NCBI RefSeq assembly: GCF_014884385.1
Contig: NZ_WKFH01000003.1
Span: forward strand, 3,256,001 to 3,320,000
Direction: 5' to 3'
Length of the DNA stretch: 64,000 nt
DNA from: Phycobacter azelaicus
Lineage (GTDB): Bacteria > Pseudomonadota > Alphaproteobacteria > Rhodobacterales > Rhodobacteraceae
Below the pieces are notes generated by a model that saw only the letters and a program-made list of their open reading frames with translations, searched no databases and was not told where the DNA came from. Below, one piece after another: positions 18,699-28,013 of this stretch; the stretch's first letter is position 1, and each line of letters starts with the position of its first letter. Made by a program: the position numbers and the translations under genes.

Positions 18699-19424
18699 TC
18701 AGGCGCCAACAGCGAGGCGTTGCTCGCTACCGTTGCCCAGCTGGTCATCCTGCGGATCACGCAGAACATACCCGCGGCCCCAGACGGTTTCGATGTAGTT
18801 CTCGCCACCGGTTGCGGTGCTGAGTTTCTTTCTCAGCTTACAGATGAATACGTCGATGATTTTGAGCTCAGGCTCGTCCATGCCACCATATAGATGGTTC
18901 AGGAACATCTCTTTGGTCAAAGTGGTGCCCTTACGCAGACTTAGCAGTTCGAGCATCTGATACTCTTTGCCGGTTAGATGCACAGCCTTGCCTTCCACCT
19001 CGACGGTCTTGGCATCAAGGTTGACCGAAATCTTGCCGGTCTTGATGATTGACTGTGAATGCCCCTTGGAACGGCGAATGATCGCGTGAATACGGGCCAC
19101 CAGCTCTTCGCGGTGGAACGGTTTTGTCAGATAATCGTCTGCCCCAAAACCGAAGCCCTTGATTTTGTTGTCGGTGTCATCAGCTCCGGACAGGATCAAG
19201 ATGGGTGTCTCGATACGTGCCATGCGCAATTGGCGCAGCACTTCGTGCCCATTCATGTCAGGAAGGCCCAGATCCAGAAGGATCAGATCGTAATCATAAA
19301 GTTTCGCAAGATCGATGCCCTCTTCGCCCAAATCCGTCGTGTAGACGTTCAGATTTGCATGGGTCAGCATCAACTCAATGCTTTTCGCAGTAGTAGGATC
19401 ATCCTCGACAAGAAGAATGCGCAT
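18699..19424 (-). CDS. ctrA: Cell-cycle response regulator CtrA
   Basis: An OmpR-family response regulator of 241 residues. Its receiver domain has the acidic pocket (VEDDP) and phospho-acceptor Asp51 in [20 protein letters not shown]. The winged-helix DNA-binding domain contains [20 protein letters not shown] and [14 protein letters not shown], nearly identical to the Caulobacter protein. In Rhodobacterales CtrA is usually not essential and controls motility, chemotaxis and gene-transfer-agent production and release. It is transcribed downstream of sciP with 173 bases between; that gap is AT-rich with several TTAA motifs that could be self-binding sites. Confidence 0.97.
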   Translation of the reverse strand: MRILLVEDDPTTAKSIELMLTHANLNVYTTDLGEEGIDLAKLYDYDLILLDLGLPDMNGHEVLRQLRMARIETPILILSGADDTDNKIKGFGFGADDYLTKPFHREELVARIHAIIRRSKGHSQSIIKTGKISVNLDAKTVEVEGKAVHLTGKEYQMLELLSLRKGTTLTKEMFLNHLYGGMDEPELKIIDVFICKLRKKLSTATGGENYIETVWGRGYVLRDPQDDQLGNGSEQRLAVGA

Positions 19425-19464
19425 GTTTTTTTCTCCGCCTGTATCCTGTTTCCCTCAGGTCGCG

Positions 19465-19538
19465 TTAACCTTGCTGGAAAATAGTTAATGGCCCGTTACC
19501 ATAATCGTTAAATCTCAACTACAAAGCAACCTGGTTAA
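19465..19538 (-). promoter_or_regulatory. ctrA upstream region with TTAA motifs (candidate CtrA boxes)
   Basis: Four TTAA tetranucleotides at 19465, 19485, 19508 and 19535 occur in 75 bases of otherwise GC-rich DNA. One, TTAATGGCCCGTTAC (19485-19499), has TTAA and TTAC exactly seven bases apart, one mismatch from the CtrA consensus TTAA-N7-TTAA. CtrA autoregulation is known in alphaproteobacteria. Assignment of any one site is inference. Confidence 0.4.
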
Positions 19539-19597
19539 CACACATTACCACAGGATGCGTCCAAAAGGGAGGAGGATCAAAAGGATAGTACGGTTCA

Positions 19598-19876
19598 CTA
19601 AGGCTTACGAAACTTCTTCAATTGGGTTGTTTTCAGGGCTTCTTCACCGTGATCGGCCACCGCAGCAACCCAGCTTCGGAACTCTTCTTCGCTCAAGCCA
19701 TAGGTCCGCAGGGCTTCGCTTTGGGGAATCAGACCGTAGAGCACGCCGCGTACGACCGAGGCCTTACGGGAAGCGACCCATCGCTTGGTTGTCTTTGGCG
19801 GCAGGTCCGCTCGCGTCATCACCGTGCCATCAGGCAGGGTTACGGCGCGCGGTCCATCAACTTTCTTCAAGAACAT
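19598..19876 (-). CDS. sciP: CtrA inhibitor SciP (DUF1153 family)
   Basis: A 92-residue helix-turn-helix protein. MFLKKVDGPRAVTLPDGTVM and the DLPPKTTKRWVASRKASVV stretch are the hallmarks of the DUF1153 family, whose Caulobacter member SciP binds CtrA and blocks its activation of transcription. I start at the second Met (19876); 19879 is equally possible. Its direct neighbourhood to ctrA, in the same direction, supports the assignment. A CtrA-like half site pair lies upstream at 19937-19952. Confidence 0.9.
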   Translation of the reverse strand: MFLKKVDGPRAVTLPDGTVMTRADLPPKTTKRWVASRKASVVRGVLYGLIPQSEALRTYGLSEEEFRSWVAAVADHGEEALKTTQLKKFRKP

Positions 19877-19936
19877 CACTTTATCCCTGTGCGGATTTGC
19901 GTATTTAAGTGCACAAGCAGATTTGGCCGATTGTCC

Positions 19937-19952
19937 TTAACGGCACGTGAAC
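19937..19952 (-). promoter_or_regulatory. Candidate CtrA box upstream of sciP
   Basis: TTAAC and TGAAC are separated by six bases (TTAACGGCACGTGAAC), one mismatch from TTAAC-N6-TTAAC. It lies 60 bases before the sciP start and 70 bases before mnmA, which is divergent. Motif match only. Confidence 0.3.
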
Positions 19953-20023
19953 CACGCCCTTGAGGATCGTTAGCATTTTCCTATATTCTGCAACGCCTTT
20001 TCCTTGATTTGAGGAGTCGCCCC

Positions 20024-21169
20024 ATGGCGCTGGATACGAATGTACCGCTGAACTCGCTTGGCTTTGCCAAACCGCCGTCCGAAACGCGGGTGGTTGTGGC
20101 CATGTCTGGCGGCGTCGACAGCTCTGTTGTTGCAGCGTATCTCGCCGATCAGGGCTATGATGTCGTCGGTGTGACGCTGCAGCTTTATGACCATGGGGCC
20201 GCACTGGCGAAAAAGGGGGCCTGTTGTGCCGGGATCGATATTCATGATGCCCGCCGCGTCGCAGAGGAGCGCGGCTTCCCGCATTATGTCCTCGATTATG
20301 AGAACATTTTTAAGGATGCTGTTATCGATGAATTTGCCGACAGCTATCTTGCCGGGGCAACGCCGGTACCCTGCATTCGATGCAATGAGAGGGTAAAGTT
20401 CAAGGACCTTCTGGAAACCGCAAAGGATCTGGAGGCCGACTGCATGGCCACCGGCCACTACATCCAGCGCAAGATGGGCCCCAACGGGCCAGAGCTGCAT
20501 TGCGCCGAGGATGCAAACCGTGACCAGAGCTATTTCCTTTTCTCAACAACGCCCGAGCAGTTGGAGTTCTTGCGGTTTCCGCTAGGACACCTGCCGTCCA
20601 AGGACGCAACGCGGGACATGGCAGCCCAATACGGGCTAGCAGTGGCGGACAAGCCCGACAGCCAGGACATCTGCTTTGTGCCCAACGGCGATTACGCAAG
20701 CGTGATCGAAAAACTGCGCCCGGGCGCAGCCGATCCAGGCGAGATCGTGCACGCGGATGGCCGCGTTCTGGGCCAGCACACCGGCGTGATCCATTACACC
20801 ATCGGCCAACGGCGCGGCCTGGGCATTGGCGGGCTCAGCGAACCTCTTTATGTCGTGCGCCTCGACGTTGAAAAGAAACAGGTGGTTGTCGGCCCCAAGG
20901 AGATGCTCGCAACGCGAACCATTCCGGTGCGCGAAATTAACTGGCTGGGCGATTCGCCCTTCACCAGCCAGAAGGAATGGCATGTCTCGGTGAAGGTGCG
21001 TTCGACCCGCCCCCCACGAGAGGCAATTATTCGTCCCTTGTCGGAGAACATGGCAGAAGTGGAATTGCTGACGCCCGAGGAAGGTGTCTCGCCTGGTCAG
21101 GCCTGCGTTTTTTATGACACGAACAGCAGCCGGATTTTTGGCGGCGGCTGGATCTGGCGTGGTTACTGA
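20024..21169 (+). CDS. mnmA: tRNA-specific 2-thiouridylase MnmA
   Basis: Adds the 2-thio group to the wobble uridine of tRNA Lys, Glu and Gln using sulfur relayed from cysteine desulfurase. The 381-residue protein has the PP-loop [20 protein letters not shown]. The catalytic cysteines are in [15 protein letters not shown] and [15 protein letters not shown], and the C-terminal beta-barrel carries [10 protein letters not shown]. Start ATG 20024 follows GAGGAG at the right distance; a TTG five codons upstream is in frame but less likely. Its 3' end overlaps the end of the convergent lpxB gene by seven bases. Confidence 0.95.
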   Translation: MALDTNVPLNSLGFAKPPSETRVVVAMSGGVDSSVVAAYLADQGYDVVGVTLQLYDHGAALAKKGACCAGIDIHDARRVAEERGFPHYVLDYENIFKDAVIDEFADSYLAGATPVPCIRCNERVKFKDLLETAKDLEADCMATGHYIQRKMGPNGPELHCAEDANRDQSYFLFSTTPEQLEFLRFPLGHLPSKDATRDMAAQYGLAVADKPDSQDICFVPNGDYASVIEKLRPGAADPGEIVHADGRVLGQHTGVIHYTIGQRRGLGIGGLSEPLYVVRLDVEKKQVVVGPKEMLATRTIPVREINWLGDSPFTSQKEWHVSVKVRSTRPPREAIIRPLSENMAEVELLTPEEGVSPGQACVFYDTNSSRIFGGGWIWRGY

Positions 21170-22323
21170 AGCCGCGCCAATACCGCTCGGGCAGCGCGCA
21201 GACCGGGCGCTTCGCCCCCTTCGCCCAATCGCTCCATCGTCAGCGCCATCGCTGCTGCCTGCGCCTCGGGTTTGGCACGCACATCAGCCAAAGCACTGGC
21301 AATGCGGGACGGGGTGCAGTCAGGGCCAAGGCACTCTGGCACGACGCGGGTATCGCTGACCAGATTGACCAATGTCACCGTGTCAATCAGCGCCATACGC
21401 TTCATGATCTGCCAGGTCAGCCACTGGAACTTGTAGGCAATTACCATTGGTGTGCGCGCGGCCGCCAGTTCGAGCGAGACCGTGCCAGACGCCGCAAGCG
21501 CCAGACTGGCCGCGGAAAAGGCTGCGCGTTTGCGGGCCTCGGCATGCGCAGGCTGCAGCCCTGTTGGATCCAGCAGGATGGTGTCTTTGGGCCATGTCGC
21601 GACCTGCTCACGCACAAGGTCGGTGACGGCTCCAGCCGTGGGCACAACAATCCGATACTCGGGGTGCGCGCTGACAAAATCGGTCAAAGCCGCCCCAAAC
21701 ACCGGAGCAAGGCGCGACACCTCCGAGCGGCGCGACCCCGGCAAAGCAAGCACCACCGGCGCATCCCCAATACCGAGGTCTGCACGCAGCTTTGATGTCT
21801 CCTCGGGTGTCGCATGTGGTTCACCCACGACAGGGTGCCCCACAAAATCACACTCCATGCCCGCAGCCTCCATATAAGGAGGCTCAAACGGAAGCAGGGC
21901 GAGAACATGGTCAATGCATGTCGCCATCTTCTGCGCGCGCCCCGGCCGCCAAGCCCAGACCGACGGCGCAACATAGTGCACCGTGCGGATCGCGCTATGC
22001 TCCTTGACCAGACGGGCAACCCGTAAAGAGAAATCCGGGCTGTCGATGGTGATCAGCACATCGGGCTGCATCGCAAGAATGGCATCGGCGGTTTCGTGGA
22101 TGCGGCGTTTCAAATGTCGGTACTTCGGCAGCACCTCGGCAAGGCCCATCACCGAAAGCTCGGACATGGGAAAGCGGGACGACAGCCCCTGAGCGGTCAT
22201 CAGCGAACCGCCGACCCCTTCGAACGTGACACCGGGGTCGAGGCTCTTGAGGCCCTCCATCAGGGCTGCGCCCAGCCGATCGCCAGAAGGCTCACCCGCC
22301 AGAATAAAGACCCTGAGGCTCAT
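21163..22323 (-). CDS. lpxB: Lipid-A-disaccharide synthase
   Basis: A GT19 glycosyltransferase that joins lipid X to UDP-2,3-diacylglucosamine, forming the lipid A disaccharide at the inner membrane. The 386-residue product begins [19 protein letters not shown] and has [17 protein letters not shown] and [13 protein letters not shown], all family signatures. Start ATG 22323 overlaps the lpxI stop (ATGA), so the genes are translationally coupled; the longer frame to 22341 is not needed. It is the last gene of the bamA-lpxB block and overlaps the tail of mnmA on the other strand. Confidence 0.96.
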   Translation of the reverse strand: MSLRVFILAGEPSGDRLGAALMEGLKSLDPGVTFEGVGGSLMTAQGLSSRFPMSELSVMGLAEVLPKYRHLKRRIHETADAILAMQPDVLITIDSPDFSLRVARLVKEHSAIRTVHYVAPSVWAWRPGRAQKMATCIDHVLALLPFEPPYMEAAGMECDFVGHPVVGEPHATPEETSKLRADLGIGDAPVVLALPGSRRSEVSRLAPVFGAALTDFVSAHPEYRIVVPTAGAVTDLVREQVATWPKDTILLDPTGLQPAHAEARKRAAFSAASLALAASGTVSLELAAARTPMVIAYKFQWLTWQIMKRMALIDTVTLVNLVSDTRVVPECLGPDCTPSRIASALADVRAKPEAQAAAMALTMERLGEGGEAPGLRAARAVLARLQ

Positions 22324-23111
22324 GCCCCGTCCCGCAACCACAGAAAAAGGCCCAGATCATCACAGGCGGCGATCACCGCGTCCTGATCCAGAACGATCAC
22401 GCCGCCCGCCTCTAGAACTATACCGGACAGCCCTGCGGCCGCAGCCTTCCTGACCGTTGATGGCCCGATTGTCGGCAGGTCAGCACGGCGATCCTGTCCA
22501 AGCTTGGGAGCCTTGACCATTACACCACCCTGCCCGTCCGGGCGGCGGATCAGTGTTTCCAGCATCCAGTCCGTGCCATAGATCGTTTCGATCGCGATCG
22601 CCTGCTGCGCGCGCACTGCGCAGGACTGACCGATATCGGCGGCGCTCATGGCCGCAACGACTTGGGCGCCGCGCGCGGCATCGGCCTTGTCCAACTCACC
22701 GGGCTTCACCCGCGTTGGCACACCTGGCGCCATCAAAAGATCCGGGGCAACCTCATGCGCGGCGCGCACGGTGAAACCGGCAGCCTCGATCAAGTGCATG
22801 ACAGCGCGCAGGGCCCCATCATCGCCCGAGGTCAGGGCGCCTTGAAGCACCGGCACCATGGGCAGGGTCGCCGCATCAATAGCCGACGGATCAATCGTCG
22901 GGCGCCTCACAGCTCCGGCAAGACAAATCTCTGACACCCCAGCAGATTTCAGCCGTTCAAGAAAACTGCCAAACTGTTCCAGCCTAAAGGTGAGCTCTGC
23001 ATCCAGCGCATCCGGTTCGGAACCCATCATCGCGCAGACCAAGGGGCGCTCTGGCAGGCGTTGGCAGATTTCTGCAGGCAAGGCCCCCTGCCCCGCGATC
23101 AATGCAATCAT
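22320..23111 (-). CDS. lpxI: UDP-2,3-diacylglucosamine pyrophosphatase LpxI
   Basis: Hydrolyses UDP-2,3-diacylglucosamine to lipid X, the step done by LpxH in enterics. The 263-residue protein is of the LpxI (DUF1009) type typical of alphaproteobacteria: N-terminal MIALIAGQGALPAEICQRL, the central GAVRRPTIDP and the C-terminal KAPKLGQDRRADLPTIGPST where the catalytic Asp lies. Position between lpxA and lpxB, with a 3-base and a 4-base junction, confirms the pathway role. Ribosome-binding site GGGAGG precedes the start. Confidence 0.95.
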   Translation of the reverse strand: MIALIAGQGALPAEICQRLPERPLVCAMMGSEPDALDAELTFRLEQFGSFLERLKSAGVSEICLAGAVRRPTIDPSAIDAATLPMVPVLQGALTSGDDGALRAVMHLIEAAGFTVRAAHEVAPDLLMAPGVPTRVKPGELDKADAARGAQVVAAMSAADIGQSCAVRAQQAIAIETIYGTDWMLETLIRRPDGQGGVMVKAPKLGQDRRADLPTIGPSTVRKAAAAGLSGIVLEAGGVIVLDQDAVIAACDDLGLFLWLRDGA

Positions 23112-23114
23112 GGA

Positions 23115-23900
23115 TCAGCCTCCCGGTGTCAGGAAGGACCGGTCACTGGCCCCGGTAATAAACGCAACAATCTCTTCCACATAGGCGCTGTCAGTTTCCT
23201 CGCCCAAGCGTCGGGCGCGTTCCTGAAATGGACCTTCTCCCTGCGCCAGCATCTGAAAGGCCGCGCGCAGCGCGGTGATGTCAGCGCGCGCAACCCCCCG
23301 CCGCTTGAGACCGACAAGATTGAGGCCATCCAATTCTCCACGCGGAGCCTGCACCAGGCCGTAGGGGATGACATCATTGGTGACCATGGTGACAGCCCCG
23401 ATAATGGCGCCGCGCCCGATCCGCACCCATTGATGAATGCCGGAAAGGCCACCGATGATCACATCATCCTCAAGAATGCAGTGGCCCGCCACCGCGGCAG
23501 AGTTCACCACGATCACCCGGTCCCCGATCTGAGCGTCATGGGCAATATGACAACCAGCCATGAACAGGCCGTCATCGCCGATGCGTGTCACACCGCCGCC
23601 GCCTTCGGTTCCGGCATTGACCGTCACATGCTCACGGATGCGGTTGCGCTTGCCGATAATCGTGCGGCTCTTTTCGCCCTTGAACTTCAGATCCTGCGGA
23701 ATTTCGCCAATAACGGCGAAGGAAAAGATAGTTGTGTCTTCTCCGACCTCTGTATCCCCTGTGACAACGACATGAGACTTCAGCACCACCCGGTCCGCCA
23801 GGGTCACCCCGGCGCCGACAACGCAGAACGGCCCGATTTCGCAGTCAGTGCCAATCGTGGCGCCGTCTTCAATCACTGCGGAAGGATGGATCACGCTCAT
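23115..23900 (-). CDS. lpxA: UDP-N-acetylglucosamine acyltransferase
   Basis: The first enzyme of lipid A synthesis, transferring a 3-hydroxyacyl chain from ACP to the 3-OH of UDP-GlcNAc. The 261 residues show left-handed beta-helix hexapeptide repeats (IHPSAVIEDGATIGTDCEIGP), the catalytic-His region CHIAHDAQIGDRVIV, and a helical C-terminal domain (ADITALRAAFQMLAQGEG). It is five bases after fabZ and three before lpxI. Confidence 0.97.
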   Translation of the reverse strand: MSVIHPSAVIEDGATIGTDCEIGPFCVVGAGVTLADRVVLKSHVVVTGDTEVGEDTTIFSFAVIGEIPQDLKFKGEKSRTIIGKRNRIREHVTVNAGTEGGGGVTRIGDDGLFMAGCHIAHDAQIGDRVIVVNSAAVAGHCILEDDVIIGGLSGIHQWVRIGRGAIIGAVTMVTNDVIPYGLVQAPRGELDGLNLVGLKRRGVARADITALRAAFQMLAQGEGPFQERARRLGEETDSAYVEEIVAFITGASDRSFLTPGG

Positions 23901-23905
23901 CCGGA

Positions 23906-24370
23906 TCAGTCCTTTTGAAGATCGACCATTGCCGAGAATTCGGCTTCGGCAGCGGTTTCGCCTTCGACCGTGGCAACACCCTTGAACTTGAAGATCTTGC
24001 CACCTTTCTTGCCGCGCAGTGTTTCGACATTCATCTCGAGCACGTCACCGGGGATCACCTTGCGGCGGAATTTACACTTGTCGATGTTCATGAAGTAGAT
24101 CAGCAGATCAGTGTCCACCATGTCCATGCCAACGCCTAGCATAACGCCTGCAGTCTGCGCCATGGCTTCAACAATGGTCACCCCGGGCATGATCGGCGTT
24201 CCGGGAAAATGCCCTTGGAAATGCGGCTCGTTCATGGTGACATTCTTGATGCCGCGCGCCGACGCATAGCCATCGATATCAACCACTTTATCAACCAGCA
24301 AGAACGGGTAGCGGTGCGGCAAAATCCGCTGGATCAAGTGAATATCAGCGCTTTTGAGATCGGCTGTCAT
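23906..24370 (-). CDS. fabZ: 3-hydroxyacyl-[ACP] dehydratase FabZ
   Basis: A hot-dog-fold dehydratase of fatty-acid elongation; by competing with LpxA for 3-hydroxyacyl-ACP it balances phospholipid and lipid A supply. The 154 residues contain [18 protein letters not shown] and the catalytic [19 protein letters not shown] with His and Glu. I start at ATG 24370 ([14 protein letters not shown]); the frame extends to 24517 but would overlap the preceding gene's end by a non-conserved leader. Sits between skp-like and lpxA in the usual order. Confidence 0.96.
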   Translation of the reverse strand: MTADLKSADIHLIQRILPHRYPFLLVDKVVDIDGYASARGIKNVTMNEPHFQGHFPGTPIMPGVTIVEAMAQTAGVMLGVGMDMVDTDLLIYFMNIDKCKFRRKVIPGDVLEMNVETLRGKKGGKIFKFKGVATVEGETAAEAEFSAMVDLQKD

Positions 24371-24446
24371 GGCATATGTCCCGTTTGTTGTGCATTGCGC
24401 GTCCCTAGCAACCTTGGCATCGCTGGGCAAGCGCGGGGCTGAGCTG

Positions 24447-25082
24447 TCAGGGTTCGTTTGTGGGATCGCCCGCTTGCGATCCGTCCCCGAGAACAGCATC
24501 GATTCTCGTGATTGCAAGTTCTGTCACATCTGCCGCCTCAGAGCTTAGGAATACAGAAGAGTGGTCCAGAATGGCTCCTGCACCACTGTCGCGCAGTATC
24601 CCCTGAAGGACGGGCAGAGAGGCGACAAAGAACTCTCGCCGGGCCGCTTCACCCATCTCGCTTATTTCGCGAAGCTTGCGATCCTGTTCACGGCGGGTTT
24701 CCTGCACCTTTTCGTCAAAGGCATCTGCCAGGGCCCGAAATGCTTCCGCCTCCATTTCTCCTCGGCGCCGAGTCAGGTCCTTTTCCTCGGCGCGCAACTC
24801 CGCCTCGATACGGCGATTCTCGGCCGTCAGTACGGCGCCTTCGGCTTCCAGTTCCCGGGCAACCCGCTGACCAAAAGCGCTTTCGGAAAACAACCGTTCA
24901 GGCTGAATGGTCAGAATGCCGCTAAGCGGCACCCCGATCTGCCCTCCCTGTATCCGAAGCGGATCAAAAGGCGCACCGAGTACAGGCTGATTGCTTTGAG
25001 CGAAGGCCTGCGGATGCGGAAGGAGCACTGCCAAAGCGGCTGCGAACCCATAGACCACGAATATGTGCACCCTATGCCTCAT
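24447..25082 (-). CDS. OmpH/Skp-family periplasmic chaperone
   Basis: A 211-residue secreted protein with a signal peptide ([20 protein letters not shown], cleavage probably after AFA), and a long charged coiled coil ([20 protein letters not shown] and further). This matches the Skp/OmpH tentacle architecture that holds unfolded outer-membrane proteins in the periplasm. Sequence identity to enteric Skp looks low, so the name rests on architecture and on its place between bamA and fabZ. Ribosome-binding site GAGGGG precedes the start by four bases. Confidence 0.85.
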   Translation of the reverse strand: MRHRVHIFVVYGFAAALAVLLPHPQAFAQSNQPVLGAPFDPLRIQGGQIGVPLSGILTIQPERLFSESAFGQRVARELEAEGAVLTAENRRIEAELRAEEKDLTRRRGEMEAEAFRALADAFDEKVQETRREQDRKLREISEMGEAARREFFVASLPVLQGILRDSGAGAILDHSSVFLSSEAADVTELAITRIDAVLGDGSQAGDPTNEP

Positions 25083-25158
25083 ATCCCCTCACGGAAACCA
25101 AGATAGAACGAGGCCCTGCTCCTGTCGCGCGCCTCGCCTTTCCAACCCTGCACCCGGC

Positions 25159-27570
25159 TCAGAACCTTGCCTGCAAAGTCAGATCGAAGCTTTGCTCCTT
25201 GTCAAAGTCTTCCTTCTTGATCGCATTAGAGAAGTTGAAGCGCAAAGGTCCAAACGCGGTGGTCCAAAGCACGGACACACCAATCACATGCCGGAAGGAC
25301 CCATTGCGCCCCTGAATGTTGCCGCCAGCTGCGGCAGTATTCACATTCTGCAAGCCCCAGAGGTTCCCGACATCGTAGAACAGGCCACCGCGCAGGCCCA
25401 GTTCTTCGGGCAAGCCGAGTGGGAATTCAGCATCAAAGCGGGCCACTGCGTAGATGTTGCCACCAAGGAAGTCATCATAGGACCCGCCAACGCCCGCCGG
25501 ACGCGGAGATGTATCCCGCGGGCCGATACCACCCGGCTCGAAACCGCGCATGATGCTGGGAGACAGGACAAAGCGGTCGATTGACCGGCTGTTGTCGTTG
25601 CCCATCCAATGCAAAGAGCCGGTCTCAAGAGTTGCCCGCAGCGTGACTTCTTCATTCAAGATCTGGCGCTGCGCGACGACCTTCGCCGTGGAACGCAGGT
25701 ACTCATTGTCTCCACCCAGCCCTGCATAATCCGCACTTACCTGAACCGTGAAGCCACGATTGGGATCAAGGCCAGTCAGACGGCTGTCGTAGGTATAGGT
25801 CAGACCGATCGAGCTTGTGGACCTTTCCCCCTGAGCAATCTCGCTTTGAATAACCGGACCGGCAACGGGGTATGTCACACCAGAGGCCGTGGCGTCGTCC
25901 CGCTTGATCATTTCACTTTTTGACCACTCATAGCGCACCTGCAGCGTCGTATCTTCGCGCAGGTTGAACGTTAAGGCCGGACGGAAGAACGCACGGGACG
26001 TGTCGTATTCCGCGAAGCTGGAATCGGTTTCCGAAACACCAAGATCCAAATCGAACGTCAGGTCGCGCCCCAGAAGGTGTGGTTCGGTAAAGCCCAGGAC
26101 ATATTCTTCGGATTCCTGCGCTGTCGCGATAGAGAAGGACAGGCGCTGACCGCGGCCAAGGAAGTTGTTCTCCGTCAGACCGATATTGATACCAAAGCCA
26201 TCGTTGACCGAGTAGGCACCACCAAGACTAAGAGAGCCAGTCGGTTGTTCCTCGACATCGACATCCACGATGACCTGATCCTGGGCGCTGCCTTCGCGCA
26301 CCTCAACATCAGAGGTCGCAAAGAAGCCCAACGCACGGATGCGCTCACCTGCTTCCCGGATTTCGCGCGGGTTAAAGGGGTCGCCCTCCACGGTTCTGAA
26401 CTTCTGACGGATCACACGATCCAGGGTCGTCGTATTACCCTCGATATCGATTCTTTCAACGAACACGCGGGGGCCGCGGACCAGTGCGAACTCGACATCA
26501 AGCGTCAGATCACGATCATTTCTCGTAACGCGCGGCTCCACACGAAGGAAGTCCACCCCCTGGCGCACAGCAAGTGTTTCCAGCTTTTCGACTGCACGCT
26601 CCACATGAAGTGGCGAGTAGACGACACCGGGTTTAACCTCCAGCGCTGAGAAATAAAGATCCGCGTCTGCCTCGGCGATCTCGCTGGTCACGGAGACCTC
26701 ACCGAATGTGAATTGCTGGCCTTCAGTAACGTCAACGACCAGATACACCGCATCTCGTTCCCGAGTGACCTCGGCGTTTGTGCTGTTCACCCGGAAGTCG
26801 ACATACCCGCGCGACAGGTAGAAGTCTCGCAGCACCTGCCTGTCGAACTGCAGACGATCCTCGATCAGCGTATCCTTGTTGATAAAGGCCCGCAGAAGCC
26901 CGGCCTGCTTGGTCTCAAGAACACGGCGAAGTCTGCGATCGGAATAGACGGTGTTGCCAACAAAGGAGACACGCTCCACCTCGATTGTGTCGCCCTCGAC
27001 GATTTCAAAGACAAGGTCCACACGATTGTCGCTGCGACGGATAATGCGCGGCGTCACGCGAGAGGCCAGACGCCCTTGGGCTCCATAGGCCGCCGCGATC
27101 GTTTCGGCATCCCGTTCGGCCTGCGCGGCGCTGAAGACGCGGCGCGGAGTGGATTCGATCAGTTCGGCAAGCTTGTCATCCTTGATCCGACGGTTGCCTT
27201 CGAAATTGATCCGGCTGATGGTCGGGAACTCAGTGACCTTGATAATCAGCGTGTTGCCGCTGGGAACCAGCTCAACGGTTTCGAACACGCCGCTGGCAAG
27301 GATGCGCTGATAAGCATCATTCAGTTGCCCCGCGCTAACGGCTTTGCCGCGTTCAAGCCCGGCGTAGGACACGATCGTGTTGGATTGAATGCGCTGATTG
27401 CCTTCGACCTGAACCGCATTGAAGCGATAGCTCTGGGCGTTCGCAGCCAGTGGTGTAAATGCAAATCCAAGAGCAACCGCCAAAACGGCTGCAGATGCGC
27501 TTCTATACAAAATATTGGTGCGTTTTTCACGCAGAACGCAGGATGTACCCGCGAAATTCCCCCGAACCAT
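25159..27570 (-). CDS. bamA: Outer membrane protein assembly factor BamA
   Basis: The central Omp85 component that inserts beta-barrels into the outer membrane. The 803-residue product has a signal peptide (cleavage near ANAQS), five POTRA repeats (YRFNAVQVEGNQRIQSNTIV at the first), and a 16-strand C-terminal barrel. The barrel has the lid-loop motif SIMRGFEPGGIGPRD and ends in LTLQARF, with the terminal aromatic expected of outer-membrane proteins. Strong family match throughout. It is followed by the Skp-like gene after 76 bases. No strong ribosome-binding site precedes ATG 27570. Confidence 0.97.
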   Translation of the reverse strand: MVRGNFAGTSCVLREKRTNILYRSASAAVLAVALGFAFTPLAANAQSYRFNAVQVEGNQRIQSNTIVSYAGLERGKAVSAGQLNDAYQRILASGVFETVELVPSGNTLIIKVTEFPTISRINFEGNRRIKDDKLAELIESTPRRVFSAAQAERDAETIAAAYGAQGRLASRVTPRIIRRSDNRVDLVFEIVEGDTIEVERVSFVGNTVYSDRRLRRVLETKQAGLLRAFINKDTLIEDRLQFDRQVLRDFYLSRGYVDFRVNSTNAEVTRERDAVYLVVDVTEGQQFTFGEVSVTSEIAEADADLYFSALEVKPGVVYSPLHVERAVEKLETLAVRQGVDFLRVEPRVTRNDRDLTLDVEFALVRGPRVFVERIDIEGNTTTLDRVIRQKFRTVEGDPFNPREIREAGERIRALGFFATSDVEVREGSAQDQVIVDVDVEEQPTGSLSLGGAYSVNDGFGINIGLTENNFLGRGQRLSFSIATAQESEEYVLGFTEPHLLGRDLTFDLDLGVSETDSSFAEYDTSRAFFRPALTFNLREDTTLQVRYEWSKSEMIKRDDATASGVTYPVAGPVIQSEIAQGERSTSSIGLTYTYDSRLTGLDPNRGFTVQVSADYAGLGGDNEYLRSTAKVVAQRQILNEEVTLRATLETGSLHWMGNDNSRSIDRFVLSPSIMRGFEPGGIGPRDTSPRPAGVGGSYDDFLGGNIYAVARFDAEFPLGLPEELGLRGGLFYDVGNLWGLQNVNTAAAGGNIQGRNGSFRHVIGVSVLWTTAFGPLRFNFSNAIKKEDFDKEQSFDLTLQARF

Positions 27571-27741
27571 CAGTCTAAACCCGATTTTTTTAGCAGCTTT
27601 TAATCGTGCTATCGGGTTTAAACTCCGTTGTCAAAACCAAGAACGCAATGGCTGAAACTTAGATGCTCGACCGCGCACCGGAAGAAGAGGCAGCCCATTC
27701 CCTTCCCCTGTGCGAAAACGCTACTGTTCCTCAGAGGGGAG

Positions 27742-27870
27742 CTAGAAAATCGAGGCCAGCCATGCACCCGTGCTCAAACTGACAAAAACGGCCAGAACGG
27801 CCAGCATTCGGTCCCAGTTGATACGCATCAACAGACCCAGACCTCGATCCATGTTTGCCAAACGATCCAA
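27742..27870 (-). CDS. Possible 42-residue membrane peptide upstream of bamA
   Basis: A TTG start behind GGAGGG (four bases away) opens MDRLANMDRGLGLLMRINWD, followed by a hydrophobic span RMLAVLAVFVSLSTGAWLAS and a stop. An internal ATG at codon 7 is an alternative start without a clear site. The good ribosome-binding site and a sensible membrane span argue it is real; its short length and lack of known homologues argue caution. The rest of the 27571-28013 gap holds no other feature I can support, apart from the presumed bamA promoter. Confidence 0.5.
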   Translation of the reverse strand: MDRLANMDRGLGLLMRINWDRMLAVLAVFVSLSTGAWLASIF

Positions 27871-28013
27871 TTGACCCTCCAATTCTCAGCCAGAGCACAG
27901 AAGGGGTAGGCCACTGCCGACAGCGCACACCTACCCACGCGCTGCAAGCTTAGGTCGGGAATATGGCCACAGTTTGGCAGTGCCGCTGCATCACCACACT
28001 GCTTACTGAAAAT

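Noticed and set aside
27628..27928. Longer ORFs on both strands in the rseP-bamA gap (93 and 65 residues)
   Set aside because: Neither has a ribosome-binding site or plausible composition; the 42-residue frame with GGAGGG is the better candidate.
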